Assembly: GCA_033064195.1 (NCBI GenBank) | Contig: JARBJD010000244.1 | Location: 1 to 64,000 of the forward strand | DNA length: 64,000 nt | Direction of reading: 5' to 3' | Origin: Blattamonas nauphoetae | Taxonomy: Eukaryota > Preaxostyla > Oxymonadida | Position numbers and translations under genes: made by a program | Shown here: in pieces, positions 55,648 through 64,000 of the stretch | Layout of the letters: every line of letters begins with the position of its first letter | Position numbering within the stretch: position 1 is the first letter of the stretch | Notes under the pieces: model-generated | Told to the model about the DNA's origin: nothing | Database searches by the model: none | Seen by the model: the letters and a program-made list of their open reading frames with translations, nothing else

Positions 55648-55805
55648 CTTGTGGGCATGCCTTTGTTCGGCTATAAAGCTAAAATAAGTGACCTTGTTCG
55701 GAATTTTGTTTGAATTAATATTGTATATGAGAAATCTACCACTCAAGTGATAGATAATGACTTGAATCTCATCCTGAGAAAAACTGTTGTGGTCGAATTC
55801 TTCCG

Positions 55806-58800
55806 ATGCTTTTTCTTTACACGATCCACACTGTTTTATGCATTCTTTCTGACTATTCACATATCCAGAATTTATCAACAATTGTACACTCTCGAACTCG
55901 TGCTAGCAACGATGAAAATTCCATGGATCGTTCATTCACGCTGGACCCACGTGTATTCGGTTCTGATCTCTCAATTTCACACGATTCTGTCATAATAACT
56001 GGACAATCTTCATCGTCCATTCATCCCTTGCGTTCAACGATCTCTGCTTCTCCACTATTCTCACTGACAAACTCAAGTCTGAAACTCAACACTCTGTGCC
56101 TTTATCCTGACCTAACTCACCATATTCTGAGGAGCTCTCACGCGTCATCTATCGCTCTTTATTCTTCTTTTATTTATTTTGAACATTCAACACTCCATCT
56201 CTTCAAAATGGATGGAGGAATCGTGACACTCGTAAACACATCTTTAATTCGAAGCTCATCTTCCCTTCATTCACATTACGAATGCCTATTCGAATCGACA
56301 GATACACCCTGTTCTTTCGTTTTATCAGATTCCCACGTATCGAATGGAATCCATCTCACCAGTCCATCATTTCTTGGGACTCACACTCTCGACAATTTGG
56401 CAGTTTCACAGACATCATTTACAAATGTTACGGATCATTCTTTCCAGGATCAACAAGAATACTCCAACGCTTTTCAATCCTCATTCTCAAAATGCACTTT
56501 TACTTCGACAGACAATCCCCTCACTGGAGGTATTGCAGAAACAAGACATGGACCATCTAACATTGCTTCCTCTATATTTGCCCACTGTTCAGATTTTTCT
56601 CCCGCCTTTTCACCAAGATCAACGCTCCAGATTGACACAAACTATCATGGATGCTCCTTCACAGGTTCGTCCCGAACCACATGCACAACCGGCACTCGTT
56701 ATGATTTTACCTTTTGTTCTTTCCAACATATGTTAAATGATGAAGACGGAGCGGCTATATACATCGTTCTCGGTTCTGTCGCAATTATTGACCAATGTTT
56801 CTTCAACGACAATAGTTCTCCCATTAAAAATGGAGGAGGATCAATCCGAATGGAAGGCCAAGCGACCATCACATCAAGTGTCTTCTCAAACTGCTTTGGA
56901 AAGGATGGAGGAGCTTATTCTGGCACCCGAGATGGAACGTTCACAAATTGCATCCTCCACAGCAACAGCGCCAGTTTTGCCGGTGGGGCCATTGGAATGT
57001 ACGGGTCAGCCAGAACGTTTGTGAAGTACTGCTTGTTCTACAACAACATTGCGGGACATGGAGCTGATGTGATATTGTGGGATATGTGGAATAACCCGGA
57101 TTTCACAGGAACGAGAGTGGAAAACAAGGCATATCGAATCTCTGCACCAGGCAATCTTGACAAAACATCCACTCTGATTCAGAATGGTAATGTTCTTCTG
57201 TTAACATTCATCGATCCATCGTCTGTCGTCACACTTGATCCTTCGGCTGAGACTCCGGATTGTGCTGATGGAGCGAACCGACGATGCAACAGCATCACAA
57301 CCACGATGGAATTCTCTCCTTCTTTGACAGATCTTTCAATTCTCATTCCAGCGTCCTCTATTTCTGTCGAGCATCATTTCCATCCACATGATAAAACCAT
57401 CAGGATTTCATCAGAACCAGATATGACCTCACTCCAATCTCTGGACCGTCCGACACTCAAAGCCTATCCTGATTCCGGGCATTTCCTGACATACATTCAG
57501 AAGGGGTCTCTCACGATGACCAGCATCATTGTGACATTCATGACCTCCCCCCACTTTGCGAAGATGACGAAGGATGCAGGAGTTCTCTCGCTGATTGACT
57601 GCTCTCTTGATTGCAACGGAAAGTCAAAAACACACAGTCTCATTGAGGTTACAGCTGGTACACTGCTTCTCACATCGACGTCCATCTCAAGCGGAGAATT
57701 CTCTTCCACATCGCCTCTCCATCTGTCTGACTGCTCTGCAACAATCTCCCTCTGCTCATTCTCGAACCTCAGAACGATCAACCACAATGGAGGTGCAGTC
57801 GACATCCAACTGAGCGGTATTCACACACTTGAAGTGAAGGGAACAACCTTCCAGAACTGTTCCACCAACCAACTTGGAGGAGCTGTGTCCATCGATGTCA
57901 CTTCATCGTCTGTATCTCCAAAATCTGATGCGTATCAAATCACGTCGTCCGATGATGTTGCCACAAGTTTTGTGGACTGCACAGCTGCGAATGGAGACTG
58001 GCTGTTCGTTCTGATGACTGACCGGACAGTCGATGTCATTCCACAATGTCTAGACTTCGAGAGAAGCGGATATGAAGAACACCTCATCGGATATGACACA
58101 GATTATTTCAAAATTGACTTTATCACCCCAACACTCTCAAGCCTCTTCCTTGCCGATTCAGACAACTCCGGAAACGATGCAAATGACTGTCAGACCGAAG
58201 ATACTCCATGCGAGACATTTGCCAAAGCTGCACCCCTCTCTCTCAGTGGAGCGACATTTACCATCGTATCACAATCAACTTGGAAAACACCATCAATCAT
58301 TCAGCAACAAACCACCCTGACATCTCCAAACCCATCTGTGAAAAGCAGACTCATTCTCTCCAACCAGACAGAGTCTTTATCGCCATCTCCAGGTTTCATC
58401 CAAATCAAGTCTAATGTCCTGTTCGAGTCTCTCTCAATCCAACTCGTACAGAGATCAACACACTGCGCGTTCTTGTTTGTGTCTCTGACAGGAGCTGCCT
58501 CTCTCAGAGATATATCACTGTCAACTGTTGAGAGTGAAAATCAGGCAATGCCATACAACCCTTTCATCCTCGTGAAATATGGAACAGTTACCACATCCTC
58601 CCTCGCATTCGAACAGCCGCTCCTCTTCTCCTCACCACTCATCTCAGTCATCTCAGGCTCCTTCTCGGATGAGACATCCGCAACTCTGTCAGCAAGTCAA
58701 CACTCTCTTTTCACCGAAGAGTGGATCTCACTGTCGACAGACAACCAATTTGCCAAATATCCGTCTCTCAAGTTACACGGCTGGACTCTCGATGCATCCC

Positions 58801-61800
58801 TTACCCAATCATCAGGTCGAGCACTCACCATGGATTGCCTTCACCAAGTTGAACTCAACGAGTGTTCCCTGAAGTCATACAAAGACTCAGACAGTACACC
58901 TTTCTCTGGTGCCGCTATCTTCGGGATCATCAATTCGAAAGGTTCATTGAAAATCATCTCGTCACAGTTCTTATCTTGCTCATCAACCGAAAATGGAGGA
59001 GCAATGAACGTGGAGGTCGAGGGAGAGTTCATTGTGCAATACACATCGTTCACTGAATGTTCGAGCAAGAAGAATGGAGGAGGGTTGGCGATGGCTGTGA
59101 AGGGAGGAGGGAAAGCGACAGTGGAAGGATGTGTGTTCTCGTCTTGTTCGTCAGAGGGATTTGGAGGAGGGTTCTTCTTGGACATTTGCGACTCGACATT
59201 GTCCGATCGGAAGAACAGCTATTTGCTATCATCTGGGGCTACTGGATTCTCTTTCATCGATTGCACCTCCGACATCGCGGGACCGTCATTCGTTCTTTCC
59301 ATGCTCAACCTTCGTGCCGACTTCACTCGTCAACGTCTGATCGACTCAATCGGACTACTCCCACCTCTGGCGGCGATGGGCCTTGTCGATGATTTTACAT
59401 TCGATCTGTTCGACGAAAAACTCCCATGCTATGTCTCGGACAGTGGAAGTGATTCAAACAATTGTTCCGTTCCGACAGCGGCCTGCAAATCCCTTTCACG
59501 GACTCTGCTCGATGCACCATCACCAGCTGCAGTCTACATCGTCGATTCTGCCTCACAGAATGGAACAAGCTACACGATAACGAAACCCTGCACTCTCATC
59601 TCAGCCGATTCAGACTATGCTGTTCTGTATCTCGACGGGAAAGACAATACTTCACTCTCAACCCAACTTGCACTGATCCAAGTTGCCACAACATTGGAAC
59701 TGTTGACCATCAACCTTCGAATCAAACAATGCTCCCTCCGATCACCGTTCGTGCAAGTCATCGTCGGAGGGGAGTTGATCTTCACAGACGCAAAAATCTC
59801 ACACGTCACTGCTCTCGGAACTCTCGACGTGTACAGCCATATCGTATCCAACCTTGGAGGCATCATCCGAATTGAGAAGCTCTGGGTCCAACCATCTTTC
59901 TGTCTGGGGTCGATGTGCCTCTTCTGGCTGGAAGGGGCCAGCCAATTGATCAAGAAATCTGAAGATGACATGTCCATCAAACTCATGCAAGGAGGATCCA
60001 TCACAGAAGGTGGACTGATCGGTTGCGATGTCGAAAGCCAGTTTCTCTATCCCGGGTACCCGACAATCGTCCTCCACTACTCAACATTCGAAGGATACCA
60101 AACCAATCCGAGCAAACTCGACCAAGGCGCTCTGTTTTTCGTCGGAGCCCAACACGTTGAACTCAAAAAGTGTACTTTCAAGAATTTCATTACAGTTTCG
60201 AAAAATGAAGAGAGCGTGATCGTTCTGAATCCATCAGGCACTCCATGCACGATCAACATTATTTCCTGCCTCTTCGAAGGAACCAATCGAATCATGACAG
60301 GAGCAATCCTCCTGAAAAGCGACACGCCGCAGTCTGTTGTGTCCATTTCAGGTTCAGAGGACGACCCAACCCTTTTCAGAGACTGCAAATCACAAAATAA
60401 AGGAGGCGCTGTCCAACTCCAAGTGAAGGGGAGAACGACCCTCTCATACTGCCACTTTGAGTCCTGTTCAACGAGCGACTCCTCAACCGGACACGGAGGG
60501 GCACTCTCGGCGACTGTCGAGGGAGGATTTCTGTTCGTGTCGCACACGTCGTTCGTGTCATGTTCTTCAGCTGGCAAAGGAGGAGCAACGTACATTGATC
60601 TGAAAGCCATCGGAAATGGCGACTATGCTTTCTCACGTCTGACTTTTGGAGTGGAGACAGGGTCGTCAGATTCAAATGAGAATGAAGTCACTGAAGATGG
60701 GTATGGGCGAGATATTTTTGTGACAGTTAAGAAGAATCAGTGCTCAATCCTCTCAGTCACAAAGTGGGACCAAGTTGTCGCACCACTCAGCACTTCTGAA
60801 TCGACGATCATCTCTCCATTCCAACGAGATTCAATCATCTTCGAAGAATACGGGGTCCGGACGGAGTCAATCGTATACCTCTTCTATCCCTACTCATCCG
60901 GCACAGTCAATCTTCACACTGCTGGGATGAATCATCTCTTGTGTGGTCACGAGTATCTCCCCTGCCCATCCTTTGAAACTGGGTATCCAAAAGTCAAAGC
61001 AAGTGACGGCACTGGAGGAGGATTGAGAATTATGGAGACGATGGAGTTGGATATGACGATTTCAAGTCTCACCTTCCCCCTTACCATCACATCAGCTGAC
61101 AGAGAAACCGCAATTTTGTCGATGTCATCAAATGGTGGTTTCTCAGTGACTTCATCTTCAATGACTTTGAAAGATCTATCCGTTTGTTGGATCGGCTCGG
61201 AAATCATCTCGAAACATTTCGTGTCTGTTGCTGATGGAGAATTGTCTATCGCAGACTGCATCATCACTCTCCTTCAGACTACAATCTCCAACCATGTAAT
61301 CTCAGTTTCAGGTGGAAGTGTCAATCTCAACGGCTTGACATTGAACTCCGACGAAACAAAACGAACACACTCGCTGATTCACGTGTCAGGTGGAGAGATG
61401 GAAGTGTCGTCATGGGGATTGACAGGGTTGGTGTTTGAAGAAGGAAAAGGGGTGTTTGAAGTGAGCGAAAGTGGACAATTGAGATTTGAGAAGATTTTGA
61501 TGGACTTTTGTGGAGGAAGTGGAGAGAGTGTTGTTGTGATGAATGGAGGATTGACGATTGTTTCGAACTGTGATATTTCGAATGGAATTCTCTCTCGCAC
61601 CATCTTCTCTGGAACAGGTTCCTTTTCCGTCCACTCTGCCTATTTCTCACAGTTTGCTTCGGGCATCGTTGGGAAGTGTCCAAATGGTGTCAGACCAATC
61701 TCTCTTACAATTCCATCTGGTTGTTCTTCAATCCTGGGATCACCAGAAACCTCAAGTGAGTTCAAATCATGCTCATCATGTGGAAATGGTGGAGCGATCT

Positions 61801-64000
61801 GTCTCTCAGTGGAGGGAGAGTCCACCGTCCAACACACCACATTCTCATCGTGCTCGAGCAGTCGGAATGGTGGTGGAATAGCGATCGTTGTGAGTAATGA
61901 CGGGATCGTCATCGTCCGAGCATGCAAATTTTGGTCCTGTTTTGCTCAACTTGGGTGTGGTGGAGGTGTTTTTCTCGATACGACTTACTCAACAAAAATA
62001 AACAAATTTGAGTCATTCTTGTTCACTGATGATTCAGACTCTCTCGCCCAAAAACTTTCATTTATCAATTGCCAAGCTTCAGAGCGATCTGGAAACTGGA
62101 TCTATTTGAAGACAACTTCGATGTCAACCGATTACTCAATCATGCGAATGACCTTTGACTACTCTCTCGCCAAAGACTCCGATGGAATCGGGTCAGACGG
62201 AACGATTGAATTGACTGATCTTTTCATCCCTGTCTCGACAAATATTGTATATATCTCAGATACCTCCAGTGATGATCGATTCACATGCTATCAATCGTAC
62301 TATCCATGTGCCACCCTTCCAAGAGCACTCCACCAATTAGACTTCACAGATTCAAATACCGTCAGAATCCTTGGACAATACACATGCAGGTCACATCTCG
62401 AACTGAAACGGGAATCAGTCGCACTCGTCCTCGAGCCGCTCTCTGAGAAAGAGACAACACCTACACTCATTCTCCAAAACGAGGATGACGCAAGTCGAGA
62501 GGGGCAGAGTGGATTTGTGGAGATCGCAAGCTCGGTGGAATTGAGAAAGATTGCAGTGACACTTGTTCAGAAGAGCAGTGACGTTGCATTTGTGAGTGTG
62601 ATTGAGAGTGGAAGCCTGTCTCTGTCATCGATTGAGATCAAAACGACGATTGGATCCGATTCTCTCTCTCGCTTCTCATTCCAGCCATTCCTTCTCATTC
62701 TTTCTGGCACAGCTTCTGTTTCAGCTCTCTCACTCTGCAATAAACCAGCATTCGCTGCATCACCAACAATCATGATCAAAGGCGGATCTTTCTCTTCGGC
62801 GGAAACGCTCGTTGATTTTGATGTCTCAAGTCAGTCTGAGAAAGGACTCGTCCAAGTTCAGGGTTCGCCCGACTCGATCTCATCACCAACCCTCTCCATC
62901 GAACAATGGAGTTTCAAGGGAGCATCAATCGACATCATTGCATCAGTTACCACCGCATTGGTTGTTGAGAATTCTGGACTTATCAACCTCGAAAGATGTA
63001 CATTCACAAATATTGTTGCCCTGTCACTGGTTTCTGGAACCGTCTCAATCAACTCTTGTTCAATGCTTTTCGATGCAACAGTTCCATCCTCGCTCATCTC
63101 CGTTTCAGGTGGAAGTGTCAGTCTCAACGGCTTGACATTGAACTCCGACGAAACAAAACGAACACACTCGCTGATTCACGTGTCAGGTGGAGAGATGGAA
63201 GTGTCGTCATGGGGATTGACAGGGTTGGTGTTTGAAGAAGGAAAAGGGGTGTTTGAAGTGAGCGAAAGTGGACAATTGAGATTTGAGAAGATTTTGATGG
63301 ACTTTTGTGGAGGAAGTGGAGAGAGTGTTGTTGTGATGAATGGAGGATTGACGATTGTTTCGAACTGTGATATTTCGAATGGAATTCTCTCTCGCACCAT
63401 CTTCTCTGGAACGGGATCCTTCTCACTCGCAAGCTTCACTGTCACAAGTTTGAACCAGCCTCTCTCCACTTCTGATGACACCGAATGTTGGCCTGTCTCT
63501 CTGAAACTCTCATCCACGGATCAATCATCAATCGGAAGCAAGATAAAGCAAAGCCAATTCAACTCTTGCTCATCCATGGGAAATGGAGGAGCGATGAACG
63601 TGGAGGTCGAGGGAGAGTTCATTGTGCAATGCACATCGTTCACTGAATGTTCGAGCAAGAAGAATGGAGGAGGGTTGGCGATGGCTGTGAAGGGAGAAGG
63701 GAAAGCTACAGTGGAAGGATGTGTGTTCTCGTCTTGTTCGTCAGAGGGATTTGGAGGAGGGTTCTTCTTGGACATTTGCGACTCGACATTGTCCGATCGG
63801 AAGAACAGCTATTTCTTCGTTCAGAATGACCCTCCGACTTCCTTTAAGGGCTGCTCTGCCCCTGTTCAAAAGGGACAATGGCTCTTCATCTCCATGACTG
63901 ATCAGGCTCTTGATTACGATCTCTCAAAGCTGACTTTTGATTACTCCTCTGCCATCCACTTTGATCTGATGGGAAGAACATCGACATCAATCTTCGATCT
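55806..64000 (+). CDS. Giant secreted/surface right-handed beta-helix protein (Pmp-like), partial at right edge
   Basis: A single frame stays open from the ATG at 55806 to the window end: at least 2,731 codons, no intron. It opens with a signal peptide (MLFLYTIHTVLCILS). Then come repeated modules of about 430-500 residues. Each begins with a Cys motif such as DCQTEDTPCETF (about 58180), CSVPTAACKSL (59465), CGHEYLPCPSF (60945) and CYQSYYPCATL (62290), and ends in a G.WLF..MTD-type segment. Within modules, GGA/GGG turns with nearby Cys recur (CSSKKNGGGLAMAV, CGNGGAICLSVEG, NGGGSIRMEG), the pattern of pectin-lyase-like beta helices and chlamydial Pmp proteins. No membrane anchor is seen because the 3' end is missing. 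Probable role: cell-surface or adhesion protein, one of a family (inference). Confidence 0.9.
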   Translation, partial: MLFLYTIHTVLCILSDYSHIQNLSTIVHSRTRASNDENSMDRSFTLDPRVFGSDLSISHDSVIITGQSSSSIHPLRSTISASPLFSLTNSSLKLNTLCLYPDLTHHILRSSHASSIALYSSFIYFEHSTLHLFKMDGGIVTLVNTSLIRSSSSLHSHYECLFESTDTPCSFVLSDSHVSNGIHLTSPSFLGTHTLDNLAVSQTSFTNVTDHSFQDQQEYSNAFQSSFSKCTFTSTDNPLTGGIAETRHGPSNIASSIFAHCSDFSPAFSPRSTLQIDTNYHGCSFTGSSRTTCTTGTRYDFTFCSFQHMLNDEDGAAIYIVLGSVAIIDQCFFNDNSSPIKNGGGSIRMEGQATITSSVFSNCFGKDGGAYSGTRDGTFTNCILHSNSASFAGGAIGMYGSARTFVKYCLFYNNIAGHGADVILWDMWNNPDFTGTRVENKAYRISAPGNLDKTSTLIQNGNVLLLTFIDPSSVVTLDPSAETPDCADGANRRCNSITTTMEFSPSLTDLSILIPASSISVEHHFHPHDKTIRISSEPDMTSLQSLDRPTLKAYPDSGHFLTYIQKGSLTMTSIIVTFMTSPHFAKMTKDAGVLSLIDCSLDCNGKSKTHSLIEVTAGTLLLTSTSISSGEFSSTSPLHLSDCSATISLCSFSNLRTINHNGGAVDIQLSGIHTLEVKGTTFQNCSTNQLGGAVSIDVTSSSVSPKSDAYQITSSDDVATSFVDCTAANGDWLFVLMTDRTVDVIPQCLDFERSGYEEHLIGYDTDYFKIDFITPTLSSLFLADSDNSGNDANDCQTEDTPCETFAKAAPLSLSGATFTIVSQSTWKTPSIIQQQTTLTSPNPSVKSRLILSNQTESLSPSPGFIQIKSNVLFESLSIQLVQRSTHCAFLFVSLTGAASLRDISLSTVESENQAMPYNPFILVKYGTVTTSSLAFEQPLLFSSPLISVISGSFSDETSATLSASQHSLFTEEWISLSTDNQFAKYPSLKLHGWTLDASLTQSSGRALTMDCLHQVELNECSLKSYKDSDSTPFSGAAIFGIINSKGSLKIISSQFLSCSSTENGGAMNVEVEGEFIVQYTSFTECSSKKNGGGLAMAVKGGGKATVEGCVFSSCSSEGFGGGFFLDICDSTLSDRKNSYLLSSGATGFSFIDCTSDIAGPSFVLSMLNLRADFTRQRLIDSIGLLPPLAAMGLVDDFTFDLFDEKLPCYVSDSGSDSNNCSVPTAACKSLSRTLLDAPSPAAVYIVDSASQNGTSYTITKPCTLISADSDYAVLYLDGKDNTSLSTQLALIQVATTLELLTINLRIKQCSLRSPFVQVIVGGELIFTDAKISHVTALGTLDVYSHIVSNLGGIIRIEKLWVQPSFCLGSMCLFWLEGASQLIKKSEDDMSIKLMQGGSITEGGLIGCDVESQFLYPGYPTIVLHYSTFEGYQTNPSKLDQGALFFVGAQHVELKKCTFKNFITVSKNEESVIVLNPSGTPCTINIISCLFEGTNRIMTGAILLKSDTPQSVVSISGSEDDPTLFRDCKSQNKGGAVQLQVKGRTTLSYCHFESCSTSDSSTGHGGALSATVEGGFLFVSHTSFVSCSSAGKGGATYIDLKAIGNGDYAFSRLTFGVETGSSDSNENEVTEDGYGRDIFVTVKKNQCSILSVTKWDQVVAPLSTSESTIISPFQRDSIIFEEYGVRTESIVYLFYPYSSGTVNLHTAGMNHLLCGHEYLPCPSFETGYPKVKASDGTGGGLRIMETMELDMTISSLTFPLTITSADRETAILSMSSNGGFSVTSSSMTLKDLSVCWIGSEIISKHFVSVADGELSIADCIITLLQTTISNHVISVSGGSVNLNGLTLNSDETKRTHSLIHVSGGEMEVSSWGLTGLVFEEGKGVFEVSESGQLRFEKILMDFCGGSGESVVVMNGGLTIVSNCDISNGILSRTIFSGTGSFSVHSAYFSQFASGIVGKCPNGVRPISLTIPSGCSSILGSPETSSEFKSCSSCGNGGAICLSVEGESTVQHTTFSSCSSSRNGGGIAIVVSNDGIVIVRACKFWSCFAQLGCGGGVFLDTTYSTKINKFESFLFTDDSDSLAQKLSFINCQASERSGNWIYLKTTSMSTDYSIMRMTFDYSLAKDSDGIGSDGTIELTDLFIPVSTNIVYISDTSSDDRFTCYQSYYPCATLPRALHQLDFTDSNTVRILGQYTCRSHLELKRESVALVLEPLSEKETTPTLILQNEDDASREGQSGFVEIASSVELRKIAVTLVQKSSDVAFVSVIESGSLSLSSIEIKTTIGSDSLSRFSFQPFLLILSGTASVSALSLCNKPAFAASPTIMIKGGSFSSAETLVDFDVSSQSEKGLVQVQGSPDSISSPTLSIEQWSFKGASIDIIASVTTALVVENSGLINLERCTFTNIVALSLVSGTVSINSCSMLFDATVPSSLISVSGGSVSLNGLTLNSDETKRTHSLIHVSGGEMEVSSWGLTGLVFEEGKGVFEVSESGQLRFEKILMDFCGGSGESVVVMNGGLTIVSNCDISNGILSRTIFSGTGSFSLASFTVTSLNQPLSTSDDTECWPVSLKLSSTDQSSIGSKIKQSQFNSCSSMGNGGAMNVEVEGEFIVQCTSFTECSSKKNGGGLAMAVKGEGKATVEGCVFSSCSSEGFGGGFFLDICDSTLSDRKNSYFFVQNDPPTSFKGCSAPVQKGQWLFISMTDQALDYDLSKLTFDYSSAIHFDLMGRTSTSIFD
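58991..59224 (+). repeat. Near-identical coding duplication B, copy 1
   Basis: These 234 bp match 63581-63814 with only a few substitutions. The offset of 4590 bp is exactly 1530 codons. It encodes MNVEVEGEFIV, CSSKKNGGGLAMAV and FGGGFFLDICDSTLSDR. Confidence 0.95.
61305..61615 (+). repeat. Near-identical coding duplication A, copy 1
   Basis: These 311 bp match 63102-63412 with about one difference. The offset is 1797 bp (599 codons), so the copies are in frame and encode the same ~104 residues, including NLNGLTLNSDETKRTHSLIH. Confidence 0.95.
63102..63412 (+). repeat. Near-identical coding duplication A, copy 2
   Basis: Partner of 61305-61615; the flanks on both sides diverge abruptly, as expected for gene conversion or a short segmental copy. 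Confidence 0.95.
63581..63814 (+). repeat. Near-identical coding duplication B, copy 2
   Basis: Partner of 58991-59224. The boundary after AAGAACAGCTATTT is abrupt; the following sequences are unrelated. Confidence 0.95.

Noticed and set aside
57497-63775. Minus-strand frames within the giant surface gene
   Set aside because: Repeated PPP/DEQDENT text on the minus strand is the reverse of the GGA/GGG turns and Cys-rich strands of the real plus-strand frame.

Overview
The window is nuclear DNA of a protist, most likely a flagellated metamonad and plausibly an oxymonad (Preaxostyla, Blattamonas-like). The evidence is compact host genes with spliceosomal introns of about 25-60 nt and GT..AG ends, standard stop codons, flagellar/dynein genes, a Polinton (Maverick) fragment, and a giant secreted beta-helix protein with GGA/GGG repeats. 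The organism is an inference from this combination; no rRNA is present to settle it.

Layout. 1-4.9 kb: one end of a Polinton, with an uninterrupted protein-primed DNA polymerase and a small companion ORF. 5.0-13.2 kb: a gene-free mobile-element graveyard. It holds a 348-bp tandem duplication, tRNA-like sequences including a SINE candidate, four short spaced repeats, a MITE with 101-bp inverted ends, and remnants of hAT, mariner and pogo/Tigger transposases. 13.5-15.4 kb: a decayed highly charged coiled-coil gene. 15.4-17.6 kb: no gene seen.

17.6-55.6 kb is a dense, mostly intron-bearing housekeeping region. In order: an EF-hand protein; CZIB/DUF866; a large axonemal dynein light-chain-domain protein divergent from DNAL4; a vWA protein; BUD13; an EFCAB10-like protein; a large Ser-rich unknown; a tryptophanyl-tRNA synthetase with extra domains; adenosylhomocysteinase; SF1/branchpoint-binding protein; mannose-6-phosphate isomerase; a 1266-bp foldback transposon; a cathepsin B-like protease; a SEC23-like protein; PIG-F; TRM9; two small unknown genes; and a second very large unknown. 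Neighbours are often head-to-head with only 24-160 bp between start codons, so promoters must be very short or shared.

55.8-64 kb (running off the right edge) is one open frame of more than 2,700 codons. It has a signal peptide and repeated beta-helix modules and looks like a surface or secreted protein that grows by internal duplication.

Functional themes: cilium/flagellum (axonemal light-chain protein, DNAL4, EFCAB10-like), splicing (BUD13, SF1), tRNA biology (TrpRS, TRM9), methyl cycle (SAHH, which clears the by-product of methyltransferases such as TRM9), and secretion/surface (SEC23-like, PIG-F, MPI, the giant surface protein). Exon joins given below were read by eye from GT..AG signals and frame continuity, not from transcripts.
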